Assembly: GCF_001653565.1 (NCBI RefSeq)
Contig: NZ_LYPB01000083.1
Span: 62,001-126,000 of the forward strand
Length of the DNA stretch: 64,000 nt
Source: Paenibacillus oryzisoli
GTDB taxonomy: Bacteria > Bacillota > Bacilli > Paenibacillales > NBRC-103111
Reading direction: 5' to 3'
Part shown: positions 42,049-52,072 of the stretch, one piece after another
Numbering within the stretch: the stretch's first letter is position 1
How the letters are laid out: each line of letters begins with the position of its first letter
The notes under the pieces: generated by a model
Seen by the model: only the letters and a program-made list of their open reading frames with translations
Database searches by the model: none
Told to the model about the DNA's origin: nothing
Program-made: the position numbers and the translations under genes

Positions 42049-43862
42049 TTATCTTCGTTCTAAAAATTTACGTTCTCTTTCCGAAATTCCATATCGTAGC
42101 CAAGAATCAATCTGATCATTTATAGCCTTTTTGATAGGAATTAATTTCATACCTAAGTCTACCCTGTTAACAATTGATAAAATATTACTCCAATCAGCTG
42201 CATGAAGATCCCCGAATACTTCTTTCGCGGAATAAGTCCCTTCATTATCTGACCACATAATCTTAATAAAATCATTTGGATCATGATTAAGCGAAATATA
42301 AGTAAAAAAAACTTCTTCATAAAGATGATTTAAAGCATTTCTGACTATATCAACAATAATATTCATTTTGTGAGTATCTGAATAATTACTCTTTACAAAC
42401 TCTAAAGCAAAGTTCTCTGCCTTTGACAGATGTTCAGCAGAAATATTCTTAAAAAAATGTTACAAATATGATCAAGAATACCGTAATAATATAGTTCGTT
42501 TTCGATGCTAACGTTAATTACTTTAATAATCTCTTCTTCAATTCCATCAATTTCCCACACAAACCCAAACTCGCTGTGAGTTATTAAAGAAATATCTCTA
42601 GTATTACGACGTAAGTACATTTCTTTAATGAACTCAACTAATAATTTGGAATCTTTCTTTAGGATCTCAAAAAAACCTAACCCACCGTAATCAAAATGTT
42701 GTTGTATGATATATTGTTGGAGGTATGACTTTTTAATAAGCTGAATATTTCCACCGAGAAGACTTAGATGTTCTTTATATAGGTCTCTAAAAACCATAAT
42801 TTGCGAGTTATTATTAGAATTCTTATCAGTTATAATTTCGAGAATTCTTTGAAACAAATCAGGCTTCAGAGGTAAATATCTATCCAATCCATTAAAGTAT
42901 AAATAAAAAGACTCTTCTGTTTCATCCATTGACTTTAATAATTCATCAATATTTGGGATTGAAACATCTACAAATTCATACCATGAAAGTATCCATTGTA
43001 TTCTTAAATCGAAATGATATTGTTGTATTAGTCCCCATATTAATTTAGCTCTTTCTGAATCTTTAAGTTGATTTTTAAATAATATTCTAGGTATATAACA
43101 TATTCTATTTTTTTCCTTCATAATCATTGTGAGCATGTACATACCCATATGAAAATTTCTGTTGCAATTTTCTTCTATAATAATATCCAGGACTCTTATA
43201 TAGTTGTAGTTATTTTTTGAAAGTTGTTTTATAAATATAAATTTTTCATAGAAAAGATTTACATTTTTAATTGTGTCAAAAATGAATGAACTTCTTATAT
43301 CAACATCTTTCAATCTTTCATATTCCTCGTAATTGTCAAACTCGTATATCTCTTTATCTCGATAACGATCCCATTCTATTATAATAAACATCTCATAAGT
43401 TGAATTTGTGTAATTTTGAGCAACCTTAATTAGATCCAGATGTTGTACCTCATTCCGTCTGCACCATCTAGCTAGATCTTGAACGTAACGGCAATGTAGG
43501 AAGGAATCACAACTAAAATGTCTTTCTATTATGTTACAAATGTAAGTGATATCACAATGTGCTATTTCTTTTACAGGAGCTAACCCGTGGTTTATATATG
43601 AATCTAAAAGTTCCCGTGACTCATCAGGGAAATCAGAGAAAAGGTTGTTTACTGCTTCCCAAATATGTTGCCGTAGAACTTGTATATAAATATTATCCGG
43701 CAACTCGTAATCATACCAATAAATCATATTATTTCTTTCAGCTTTTGTATGATGAAATTTAAAACCAAGAAAATCTTTTGCTATCTCTAAGAATACAACG
43801 GTCAGTAACTTATCTTTTAATTTGACTCCGTACCACTGAAAGAGCTTGATGTTTCTAACCTC
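42049..43862 (-). pseudogene. Large unknown gene, 5'-truncated and split by a -1 frameshift site
   Basis: Two minus-strand frames join. The first runs from 43862 (ATG only at 43727) to 42402, the second from about 42450 to 42049. At 42450-42456 the zero frame reads T TTT TTA; a one-base backward slip continues as KNISAEHLSKAENFALEF into the second frame, giving about 600 residues. The frame is open upstream of the ATG (LFQWYGVKLKDKLLTVVFLE) right up to the SDR stop codon, with no start codon, so the 5' part is missing. The product is alpha-helical, AT-rich and unrecognised. It resembles the C-terminal helical half of a large accessory NTPase, which is inference only. Confidence 0.55.
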
Positions 43863-44595
43863 TCAGCTGAATCTCATAATCTGTAACAATCTTTCCATCG
43901 TACTGAATAATTTGACCATTTTGATTCTTATCAGACAGGATAATGTCGGTACTTATCTGCCCAGCGGCTTCGGGAGACTTGACTAATCCGCCGTGCGCAC
44001 CAGCTTCCATGCCGTTCAAGTCGGTTGCGGCAGCGCCAGGCATGATGCCGAAAATCTGGCGATGGCTGCCCATTTTTTCAAACTCGTAAGCGTAAGTCAG
44101 TGTCATCACGTTGAGTGCAACTTTGCTCGTAATGTAAGCGAGCGGGTGCCAAAAGTCGGTCGGCGAAATCGGAACGGTGATATTGATGATTTTCGCGTTG
44201 TCTGTCAGAGATAACAGCAGACTTTTGATGAGCTCATGTGTGCCGAGAAAATTCGTTTCCATAGCCGTACGTAAATCCTCAGTAGTATAGTCAAATGTGT
44301 GCTTTGCGAGGTCGAGCGCCGCGCGCCCGGGCTTAACACTATCGGGAATTCCAGCATTATTGACCAAAATATCGAGCGAGTTAACCATTTTAGCCGCAGC
44401 GTGCAAGCTGTCAAGATTATTCAAATCAATCTTGATGAACGTTGCTGATATGCCTTCTGCGGAAAGTTTTTCGACTGCTGCCTGTCCACGGGCTTCATCA
44501 CGCGCTCCAACAAGAATGTCATAGCCACGCTTGCCAAGACTTCGAGCGATTTCGAAACCGATTCCTTTATTTGCTCCAGTGACGAGTGCTTTCAT
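43855..44595 (-). CDS. SDR-family NAD(P)-dependent oxidoreductase (carbonyl reductase-like)
   Basis: The 246-residue Rossmann enzyme has the cofactor motif TGANKGIGFEIA at residues 7-18, NNAG near residue 78, and the catalytic Tyr-X3-Lys in LAYITSKVAL. Size and motifs fit carbonyl-reductase-like classical SDRs that reduce aldehydes, ketones or quinones with NADPH. The ATG follows AAGGAG. Its 3' end abuts the truncated gene at 42049-43862, overlapping its open frame by 8 bp, which suggests a recombination junction here. Confidence 0.9.
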   Translation of the reverse strand: MKALVTGANKGIGFEIARSLGKRGYDILVGARDEARGQAAVEKLSAEGISATFIKIDLNNLDSLHAAAKMVNSLDILVNNAGIPDSVKPGRAALDLAKHTFDYTTEDLRTAMETNFLGTHELIKSLLLSLTDNAKIINITVPISPTDFWHPLAYITSKVALNVMTLTYAYEFEKMGSHRQIFGIMPGAAATDLNGMEAGAHGGLVKSPEAAGQISTDIILSDKNQNGQIIQYDGKIVTDYEIQLRG

Positions 44596-44857
44596 AGTGA
44601 TCTCCTTTTCGTTTTTTTACTTGATACAAGAATATTATAGCTTAACGATAGAATCATCAGCATCCTCCAAAACGTCTCAATTCCACTGAACGATGCGTTT
44701 CTGCGTGGGATGGGTTATTAAATCATAAAGCAGATTGTTACTCCGCCCCATTCCCTTTGCTAACTCATTACCACGAAACACATCTCCAATTCCAATTACA
44801 TAGACCCATATAACATCTGCCGAACTAAATCAGATACTATGCAATATGGAATTAAAA

Positions 44858-45556
44858 TCATTCATTTATCATCTTTTTTTCCAATATCCATTTTCCTGGT
44901 TCGGAAATGTATCCAAGCGCTTGATTAATTGCTAGCATCGGGGCATTGGTTGAACGGTTATTCGTCCTCAGCTTTAAGACACCTATATCACGTGAAAAAC
45001 GAATTGATAGCAGTTTTAAAGCTCGAGCAATGCCCTTCCCTCGAAAGTCTCTTGACACTCCAGTAAAAATGGTATGCATGGCTTCTCTTTGTGGTTTGAG
45101 CAACGTGATTCCTATAATTTCTTTTTCCTTCATAGCAAAAAAAACTGACTTCGGATTTATTTTCTCTATAATACTTAAAAATATTTCATATGGCATATTA
45201 AGCGCATCTTGAGCATCAGGCGTATCGCTTGTCAATCGACTCATAACTTCGTAATTGAAACGCTCGTTCGTGACCATATTGCGAATTTGGAGCTCCTTTT
45301 TCTCTGCATTTATTTCAACTACTTCATGCAACATGAACATATTTACACCAAGAGAACTCAATTCTTCAGGGGACGAATAAAACAAATCCTCCGCCTGCTT
45401 CACTACACCTCCGATGTTAAGAGCGATTCCGCAGGAAAGAAAAGAAACATTATCGTTTCTTTCGTACACGTTAATTTTCGCATCCGGATACAAACGCGCA
45501 AGATTCTTCGTCGCTTCCGTTCCGGCATGTGTGCACCCAACAACAACAATTTTCAT
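44858..45556 (-). CDS. Chimeric ORF: NADH oxidase N-terminus fused to GNAT C-terminus
   Basis: Residues 1 to about 103 are the FAD-binding start of a CoA-disulfide reductase/NADH oxidase: MKIVVVGCTHAGTEATKNL, VYERNDNVSFLSCGIAL with the redox Cys, then NERFNY. From about residue 104 the sequence is instead a GNAT acetyltransferase: VFFAMKEKEIIGITLLKPQ, FRGKGIARALKLLSIRF (acetyl-CoA loop), INQALGYI. Neither half is complete: the NADH-binding and dimerisation domains and the start of the GNAT fold are missing. The start has a strong AGGAGG. It is probably an in-frame deletion product joining two genes (junction about 45247); activity is doubtful. Confidence 0.8.
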   Translation of the reverse strand: MKIVVVGCTHAGTEATKNLARLYPDAKINVYERNDNVSFLSCGIALNIGGVVKQAEDLFYSSPEELSSLGVNMFMLHEVVEINAEKKELQIRNMVTNERFNYEVMSRLTSDTPDAQDALNMPYEIFLSIIEKINPKSVFFAMKEKEIIGITLLKPQREAMHTIFTGVSRDFRGKGIARALKLLSIRFSRDIGVLKLRTNNRSTNAPMLAINQALGYISEPGKWILEKKMINE

Positions 45557-45603
45557 TTCATTTCCTCCTATATTGTGAAATAAATCACAAGTTGGTGTTT
45601 AAT

Positions 45604-45633
45604 GAAAACCCCGTCACTTAAAACAGGGTTTTC
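45604..45633 (-). terminator. Terminator-like hairpin after the MFS gene
   Basis: GAAAACCC (45604-45611) pairs with GGGTTTTC (45626-45633) around a 14-nt loop, 14 bp after the MFS stop. The following T-run is short (TTTTC), so termination may be weak. Confidence 0.55.
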
Positions 45634-45646
45634 AATGTCATAAATA

Positions 45647-46828
45647 TTATAAATTATCTAAAGCGGAAGGCGCTGTTGAACGACTTTTATTTCTTCTTCC
45701 CGCGACTAGAAATGCGACTGCAGCCACGACCAATGCAATAGCTACTGCCATGAACACGTCTCGAGTTGATTGAGAATGAAGTAGTACTTCTAGCCCTCTA
45801 ACGAACAATGGACTAAGGAACTGGCAAATATACACGCATGCGAGAAGAAGTGATATTCCCGTTGTTAAAATTAATTTAGGCACGACTTCCGAAGTTTTTA
45901 TGAATGAGAGAGGGAATAATACCCCCTCGGCCAAACCGATCATGAATACCGACAGGGCAACCGTCCACTCCGAATGCGCAGAAGAGATCAGTATGAAACC
46001 TCCCGCCATCAATCCTAAAACTATCGGAACGAGTTTCTTCTTAAATGCGCCGGTCAAACGTGTCACTGAAAGTCCACCGATAAAAACTCCGATTAACGAA
46101 AAGGCAATCAAATACCCAGCCGATGCAACACTCCCGATGCCATTATTAGCTATGAATAGGGAAAGATTCGTAGGAAGCAATGCAAACAGCATAGTATGAA
46201 ACCCACCTGCAATTGCTACGGCAAAGAAAAATTTAGGCATCTTTTCAGAAGACTTTGTCAACGATTGACTGACTTGGAGCGGCGGAAATTTAGGAAGAAA
46301 AATAACAACTACAAGTAATAAAACGACCGCGTAGAAATATGTCATAAAGACGTCTCTCCACCCTAGCGATGCGATAAATCCACCGATAGAGAGGAATATT
46401 GCCCCACCAATGCCATTAATAGAAGTTTGAAGTCCATTCATCCGAGAACGTTCATTTCCATGAAAGTTTTCCGCGATTAAGGAATTAAACGTTGGCGAGA
46501 TGAGACCGATACTTAACCCTAAGATAGCTCTGCATACCAAAATCATATTAAACGAATGCATGAATGCCGGTCCTACGCCTCCGATTAAATACAAGATTAA
46601 AGCAGTAATCAGGATTGTTTTCCGGTTAAATCTTCTTCCTAGCGGTCCCGACAAAAATAGAGTTGGTAAAATGAACAAGGAAGACAACGTAACTACCCAC
46701 TGAACCAAAAGAGCGTCCGTATTCGGGAAAGCCACAGCCAGCGGTTTAACCGCTGGCGCAGCCATCATCGTTCCGAAGGTAGTAGTAACAGCCATCGACA
46801 ATAATGCAATTCTTGCACTTACTTTCAA
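45647..46828 (-). CDS. MFS transporter (drug/efflux type)
   Basis: The 393-residue protein has twelve hydrophobic spans and the MFS motif A GPLGRRFNRKTILI after span 2. Its opening, TFGTMMAAPAVKPLAVAF, and length are typical of 12-span proton-driven efflux pumps. The TTG start follows AGGTG. It is the third gene after the ALDH and SDR genes on the same strand, 122 bp beyond the SDR, and could export the compound those enzymes handle. Substrate unknown. Confidence 0.9.
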   Translation of the reverse strand: MKVSARIALLSMAVTTTFGTMMAAPAVKPLAVAFPNTDALLVQWVVTLSSLFILPTLFLSGPLGRRFNRKTILITALILYLIGGVGPAFMHSFNMILVCRAILGLSIGLISPTFNSLIAENFHGNERSRMNGLQTSINGIGGAIFLSIGGFIASLGWRDVFMTYFYAVVLLLVVVIFLPKFPPLQVSQSLTKSSEKMPKFFFAVAIAGGFHTMLFALLPTNLSLFIANNGIGSVASAGYLIAFSLIGVFIGGLSVTRLTGAFKKKLVPIVLGLMAGGFILISSAHSEWTVALSVFMIGLAEGVLFPLSFIKTSEVVPKLILTTGISLLLACVYICQFLSPLFVRGLEVLLHSQSTRDVFMAVAIALVVAAVAFLVAGRRNKSRSTAPSALDNL

Positions 46829-46950
46829 TGACGCACCTACTTTCTGTTATGCATGTGATGAACGCCAAGAAAAACGATTCATGCCATCCATGCAAACTTA
46901 ATATTTTTTATCTTTCTTCAGTCATAAGTAAGTCAAATTTACAATATCGA

Positions 46951-47775
46951 TTAAAAGTCGGTCGAGAGGCTAATCTTTTCCCAACGTTTCGTTTCTTCTA
47001 GTTTGCCTTTATCCATCGCGTTTGCAAGTTCAACCGCGTCACTTCCTAGTAGCAAGCGAAGCGGCGGTTTTTCTTCGCCCACGATCGTAATGATCGCTTG
47101 AGCAGCTTTTGCCGGATCCCCTTTCTCTTTCCCAGTGTTATCGCGGAAATGCTTCATCATGTAGCCGACAGTGTTTTTATACTCATCTCGTGGCTGGAGT
47201 TGCTGCATTGAGGAGCCTGCCCAATCGGTACGGAAACCGCCTGGCTCGATTAAAGTAACCTTGATTCCCAACGGTTCGACTTCTTTGATTAGTACCTCAG
47301 AGAAACCCTCGACAGCCCATTTAGCCGCTTGATAAGGTGCAAGTCCCGGCGCGCCAATTCGGCCTCCAATGGAAGAAAATTGAATGATATGACCGCGTCC
47401 CTGTTCTCTTAGTAACGGCAGCGCAGCTTTCGTTACGTTAATTACTCCCCAAAGATTCGTCTCAATTTGTGCGCGGAAATCTTCCATTGATGTTTCTTCA
47501 ATTGAGGAAACATTACCGTAGCCAGCGTTATTTACTAGGACATCCAATTGTCCAAACGTATCAAATGCGACTTTGATAGCTGCTTCGGCCTGATCGTACT
47601 TAGTTACGTCTAACTGTACAATACGAACTTGGCTGCCGTATTTATCTGCAAGATCAGCAAGCTGCTCTGTTTTACGAGCAGTTGCAACGAGACGATCCCC
47701 ATTTGCGAGTACCGCCTCCGCGAGGCTTCGTCCAAAACCTCTGGAACTTCCTGTAATTAGCCATACCTTTTGCAT
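46951..47775 (-). CDS. SDR-family oxidoreductase (copy 1)
   Basis: The 274-residue classical SDR has TGSSRGFGRSLAEA at its N-terminus, NNAGYGNVSSIEETS near residue 88, and the catalytic YQAAKWAVEGFSE. The ATG at 47773-47775 has GGGGG 8 nt upstream; an alternative ATG is two codons earlier. It is nearly identical in layout and about nine-tenths identical by eye to the SDR at 56285-57109. It follows the aldehyde dehydrogenase gene by 35 bp and should be cotranscribed with it downstream of the TetR-type operators at 49352-49520. Confidence 0.92.
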   Translation of the reverse strand: MQKVWLITGSSRGFGRSLAEAVLANGDRLVATARKTEQLADLADKYGSQVRIVQLDVTKYDQAEAAIKVAFDTFGQLDVLVNNAGYGNVSSIEETSMEDFRAQIETNLWGVINVTKAALPLLREQGRGHIIQFSSIGGRIGAPGLAPYQAAKWAVEGFSEVLIKEVEPLGIKVTLIEPGGFRTDWAGSSMQQLQPRDEYKNTVGYMMKHFRDNTGKEKGDPAKAAQAIITIVGEEKPPLRLLLGSDAVELANAMDKGKLEETKRWEKISLSTDF

Positions 47776-47810
47776 ATCCATATCCCCCTTACATAATTTC
47801 GATAACTTGA

Positions 47811-49238
47811 TTAGATGTTAATTGCTTTATGTTCTACATATGCACCCAGGCCAACAACGCCAAACTCGCGACCGATGCCGCTCGATTTATACCCTCCAAA
47901 TGGACCTTCGTACGATGCCATTGCGCCATTTACGATGAAATATCCTGTGCGGATTTGACGAGCGATTTCGAGACCGTGCTCAAGAGTTCCAGCCCAAACA
48001 CCACCGCCAAGGCCAAAAGGAGAATCGTTTGCGATCCGCACGGCATCCGCTTCATCTTCATAAGGAATTACGACAAGAACTGGTCCAAATATTTCTTCTT
48101 GGGCAATTCGCATGCTGTTGTCTACATCCGCGAATACAGTTGGTTTAACGTAGAACCCCCCTTCCAAACCAGCGGGAACTTCCGTTCCACCGGTGACCAA
48201 TCGCGCGCCTTCTTGGATACCCAGTTCAATGTAAGATTGAACGCGTTTTTGTTGGTCTGCTCTGACCATTGGCCCAATGAAAGTTTCAGGGTCTGCAGGA
48301 TTGCCTACAACGAGGCTTTCTGTCATGGTTTTAATTAAATTCACTGCTTCTTCATACCTCTTTTTGGATACAAGCACACGCGTATGCGCCACACAGCTTT
48401 CCCCGTTATTAACAAACGACGCATACTTCAAACCTTGAACAGCTGCTTCAAGATCTGCATCGTCCAGAATGATCGTTGCGGACTTGCCTCCAAGTTCCAA
48501 GCTTACGCGCTTAAGTTGTTCGCCAGCGATCGAAGCGATGCGACGCCCAGCTCCTGTTGAACCCGTAAATGCGATTTTATCGACACCAGGATGTGATACA
48601 AGATATTCACTTGTTTCTCGACCAGCTGGAACAATACTAACTACACCTTTAGGAAAGCCTGCTTGTTCGAAAATTTCACCTAGTAACAAAGCATTAAGGG
48701 AAGTTTCAGGTGATGCCTTTAAGATAACTGGGCAACCTGCAAGTAATGCTGGAATCATTTTCGCTAAAGCCGATTGATTCGGAGCGTTCCAAGGTATGAT
48801 GGCTGCGACAACGCCGACCGGTTCGCGGCGAATTATTGGACCTTTGCCGTCATTTAACGTTTCTTCCCAACCAAAGGATTTGGATGCGCGAAGATAAGCA
48901 TTTGTTTGCTCAGCTAGGGAGTGTTGAATACCATTTGTAAACCAATTAGGCGTGCCGTTTTCAGATGTAATCAAGGCAGCAATTTCGTCAGCACGCGCAG
49001 CATGTAGTTCATTGAATCGTGCGACGAATTCTTGCCGTTCACTAGGTGTCAGCCTTGGCCACGGGCCGTTATCGAATGCGTTTCTAGCTGAAGCAACGGC
49101 CAAATCGATATCTGCCGGGGAAGCTTGTGCCGCATTCCCTACAATAGATTGGTCATGGGGGGAACGGATTTCTAGTACTTCCTGGTTAACGGGTGCTTGC
49201 CATGTACCACCAATAAAGAGCTTGTCATATATTCTCAT
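47811..49238 (-). CDS. Aldehyde dehydrogenase (copy 1)
   Basis: The 475-residue NAD(P)+-dependent enzyme has GSTGAGRRIA (cofactor loop), the general base Glu in LELGGKSA (about residue 250), and the catalytic Cys in NNGESCVAHTR (about 284). The ATG 49236-49238 follows AAGGAG; the upstream open frame to 49367 runs through operator sites and is rejected. It is about nine-tenths identical by eye to the protein at 53026-54453. It heads an ALDH-SDR-MFS gene string and should oxidise an aldehyde to the acid. Confidence 0.94.
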   Translation of the reverse strand: MRIYDKLFIGGTWQAPVNQEVLEIRSPHDQSIVGNAAQASPADIDLAVASARNAFDNGPWPRLTPSERQEFVARFNELHAARADEIAALITSENGTPNWFTNGIQHSLAEQTNAYLRASKSFGWEETLNDGKGPIIRREPVGVVAAIIPWNAPNQSALAKMIPALLAGCPVILKASPETSLNALLLGEIFEQAGFPKGVVSIVPAGRETSEYLVSHPGVDKIAFTGSTGAGRRIASIAGEQLKRVSLELGGKSATIILDDADLEAAVQGLKYASFVNNGESCVAHTRVLVSKKRYEEAVNLIKTMTESLVVGNPADPETFIGPMVRADQQKRVQSYIELGIQEGARLVTGGTEVPAGLEGGFYVKPTVFADVDNSMRIAQEEIFGPVLVVIPYEDEADAVRIANDSPFGLGGGVWAGTLEHGLEIARQIRTGYFIVNGAMASYEGPFGGYKSSGIGREFGVVGLGAYVEHKAINI

Positions 49239-49351
49239 TTGTCGTTTCTCCTTTATATTGTTATTTATTATAAATTGGCCTTGCGACTTTGCGATAATTA
49301 TGCATGTTCCATGACTTCGCTGTAAGCAATGCGCCTCCCTCATATATGTTT

Positions 49352-49520
49352 GGAATGTTTGTTCCACATGAAATAGTATACTTGATTGTTTATTTCATTG
49401 CAAGAAATTTCGGAATAAATATTCCATGTTATTATTGGAATATTTGGTTTTATTGACGTTAATTCAAGAATTTAATCAGTTAATCTTTATTTCATGTTTC
49501 TTAATTGGAATATTAATTCT
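49352..49520. promoter_or_regulatory. TetR-type operator cluster upstream of ALDH copy 1
   Basis: Three 14-bp palindromes of the form GGAATA-N2-TATTCC: GGAATGTTTGTTCC (49352-49365), GGAATAAATATTCC (49412-49425) and GGAATATTAATTCT (49507-49520). A half-site, TGGAATATT, is at 49436. The same motif clusters at 57135-57334 beside the TetR gene. They cover the promoter region of the ALDH-SDR-MFS genes. Confidence 0.65.
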
Positions 49521-49527
49521 AATATGA

Positions 49528-49563
49528 CAAAAAAAATCTCTGAACTTTGAAGTCCAAAGAGAT
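49528..49563 (-). terminator. Terminator of the ABM gene
   Basis: On the minus strand ATCTCT pairs with AGAGAT, with an inner CTTTG / CAAAG stem, followed by a run of Ts. It separates the monooxygenase gene from the operator cluster. Confidence 0.75.
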
Positions 49564-49600
49564 CTTTTCTGTTATTAATGGTTAGGATTATCTTTACTTA

Positions 49601-49924
49601 CTAAACATGATTGAAAGTTTTTATTACTTCATAAGAGCCCGGATCGAACTTTGCCATCGTTAGAGCTTCCTGGAAGAATGGAAGAGGTCTAGGATCTTCC
49701 CGCATGGCTTGATAATCCTCCATGCTTTTCCATTGGGCATACATAGTCACTTTAGTTCCGTCCAAGCTTCGATGCAGGCTGCAAGAGATAAACCCAGGTG
49801 CCTCTGTAACGGACCCCTCCGTCGCTTGGGTAAGTAATTCAACTACCCGGTCTTGATTTGTCGGGTCTACTGTAAAAACATTGATAAAGGTTAGGATGTT
49901 TTTCCCTGCAGAGATTTGTGTCAT
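49601..49924 (-). CDS. Antibiotic biosynthesis monooxygenase (ABM) domain protein
   Basis: The 107-residue single-domain protein shows the ABM/dimeric alpha-beta barrel pattern: ILTFINVFTVDPTNQDRVVE, APGFISCSLHRSLDGTKVTM, and AQWKSMEDYQAMRED. Relatives are cofactor-free monooxygenases acting on quinol or polyketide-like substrates, or heme- and quinone-handling proteins. The ATG follows AGGAG. Its location within the redox region suggests a part in quinone or aromatic detoxification, which is inference. Confidence 0.88.
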   Translation of the reverse strand: MTQISAGKNILTFINVFTVDPTNQDRVVELLTQATEGSVTEAPGFISCSLHRSLDGTKVTMYAQWKSMEDYQAMREDPRPLPFFQEALTMAKFDPGSYEVIKTFNHV

Positions 49925-50032
49925 AAATACACTCCTTGTTCTTATATTTCGTTGCTTTTTTATACAATGTCCAAATACCTACTAATTATTCTAAACAGTC
50001 AACCCCAAAGACTGTATCGAGATCTCTGTTTA

Positions 50033-52072
50033 CTAGCCGAGTTCTATACGCTCATACAAGGATACTTCGCGATCACGAATAATACGCCTTAATTGTGCTG
50101 CCAGTCCACGATCAATTTTCCCTTGCTCGTATAAGTTCTGAACTTCGTACCTTTCGGCTTGTACCGCAAGCCAGTGAAGTTCTTTACGAGTTTCATCAAA
50201 ATCTTGATCTCTTTGTTTTTTCTGAACTTGAAGATTTTTCAAATGATTCAAAATCTGGTTATAGTAAGCGACTACACACTGGGAGGGGTCATTTTTACTT
50301 TCAGGCGTGCAAAGCTTCCCCATTTGATCAATCACCTTTTGTCCTGATTGAATGCGAAGGCCCCTTAATACACTGACATCTTGCTCAGTAAATAGTAAAT
50401 CCCCTGAATTTGATGACAAGAGGAATGATGCTTGTAGCCTTGCCAGGAGGCTTTTAAACATCAATAACCACATACGAATACTACTCGTTAACATGATTTC
50501 AACCTGGTCTAGCATCTTATAATAATATTGTGCAAGATTCTTCGTAATATCTCCGTTCTCAAGTCTCTCACGAATATAGTTTCGTTCAATACCGATTGCT
50601 TCAATTCGCATTGCAACTTCCCTTTGATTTATTCGAGATATACGGTTATTGGAATTACCTTTTAGTCCAAGTTGATGGATGAGTCTGTTATACTCCGCAA
50701 TAACTGTTTCCACCGCTTCTTCATTACTCTGATTGCTCTCTTGTTGCAAATGCCTTACTGCGACTTGCAAGATATGTTTGTGCCATTCATTCTCAACTGT
50801 AACCATTTCTGTTTCATCAAATGGAAGGCTCTTTTTCGCAATTAGCGGAAGCAAGATACTAGCAGCTAACAAAGACAAAAGGATTACACAGGTAGAGAGA
50901 AAAATAATAAGGTGCCTTTGTGGGAACAACTCTCCGTTATGCAACATTAAAGGCATTGAAAAAGCACCTGCTAAGGTTACTGCACCACGAACACCAGATA
51001 AGGTCGTCATAACATTCTCTTTAATACTTGTTACCTCTTCACTTGAAGTACCGAATACCCTCGAGCCACGTGTAAATAAAAATGTCCAAATAAAACGCAA
51101 TACTAGCAGAATCGCAAAAAGAACAATAGCGTAACCAATAACGACAACGTCGTTAAATCCCGGATCCTTAAAAATAACGGAGGAAACATCCGGAATCTGT
51201 GTTCCGAGAATAACAAATACAAGTCCATTTAATATAAACAAATAAGCGGCCCACGTATTATTAGACACTACTTTTATGTTTGAGATTTCACACTCTATCC
51301 GATCATTTTCAATTGCATGTACAATCCCACCAGCGACCGCGGCCAAAATACCAGACACATTTAGTTGCTCAGCAATTAAATAAAGTAAAAATGGAGTAAG
51401 CAATTGAATTAATATATGCATTGTTGCGTCTTCTAATCCCGTACGACGCAATAGTTGGCGTATACCAATAATTAAAAATGCGATTGCAGCACCTACAATA
51501 AGGCCACCTATTGAGATGATCAGAAAACTCAAAGATGCCTTCTGTAGTGAAAATACACCGGTCACAGCTGCCGCGATAGCGAACTTGAAGGCAACGAGAC
51601 CAGAAGCATCGTTCATCAACCCTTCACCTTCGAGGAGACGAATTAAGCTTTTCGGGAGATTGATCCGCCCTGCCAAAGAATTTACAGCAACGCTATCGGT
51701 CGGGGACAGGATAGCAGCAAAGGCAAAAGCAACAAATAACGGTATAGACGGAATCATCCAATGGATTGTATAACCAACGACGAATACCGTTGCGAAAACA
51801 AGTCCCACGGAAAGAAGTAATATTGGTGTTCTAAGCCTCCAAAGCTCTGCACGCGGCGCATGCTTTCCGTCATTATATAATAGTGGGGCGATAAACAAGA
51901 TGAAAAACAACTCAGGCTGAAGCATCAAATGAATCCCCTGTGGAATCACAGAAATGCAGGCGCCAAGAATAATTTGGATTAACGGTACTGGCACAAACGG
52001 GACAAAGCGGTAAATGACATTAGAGACCCCGATTAGTATAAGTAATATGAGCACGCTTAGAAACACTTCCAA
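50033..52072 (-). CDS. Na+/H+ antiporter of the CPA1/NhaP type
   Basis: The roughly 680-residue protein has about twelve spans with the transport signature ILSPTDSVAVNSLAGRINLP and LLEGEGLMNDASGLVAFK, whose Asn-Asp pair binds the ion. A cytosolic C-terminal tail of about 270 residues follows, rich in charged helices, as in YjbQ/NhaG-type antiporters. The start is uncertain: TTG 52072 follows GGGGG by 8 nt, while TTG 52087 lies inside that G-run. It exchanges cytosolic Na+ (or K+) for protons. A single-gene unit in the redox region. Confidence 0.9.
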   Translation of the reverse strand: MEVFLSVLILLILIGVSNVIYRFVPFVPVPLIQIILGACISVIPQGIHLMLQPELFFILFIAPLLYNDGKHAPRAELWRLRTPILLLSVGLVFATVFVVGYTIHWMIPSIPLFVAFAFAAILSPTDSVAVNSLAGRINLPKSLIRLLEGEGLMNDASGLVAFKFAIAAAVTGVFSLQKASLSFLIISIGGLIVGAAIAFLIIGIRQLLRRTGLEDATMHILIQLLTPFLLYLIAEQLNVSGILAAVAGGIVHAIENDRIECEISNIKVVSNNTWAAYLFILNGLVFVILGTQIPDVSSVIFKDPGFNDVVVIGYAIVLFAILLVLRFIWTFLFTRGSRVFGTSSEEVTSIKENVMTTLSGVRGAVTLAGAFSMPLMLHNGELFPQRHLIIFLSTCVILLSLLAASILLPLIAKKSLPFDETEMVTVENEWHKHILQVAVRHLQQESNQSNEEAVETVIAEYNRLIHQLGLKGNSNNRISRINQREVAMRIEAIGIERNYIRERLENGDITKNLAQYYYKMLDQVEIMLTSSIRMWLLMFKSLLARLQASFLLSSNSGDLLFTEQDVSVLRGLRIQSGQKVIDQMGKLCTPESKNDPSQCVVAYYNQILNHLKNLQVQKKQRDQDFDETRKELHWLAVQAERYEVQNLYEQGKIDRGLAAQLRRIIRDREVSLYERIELG

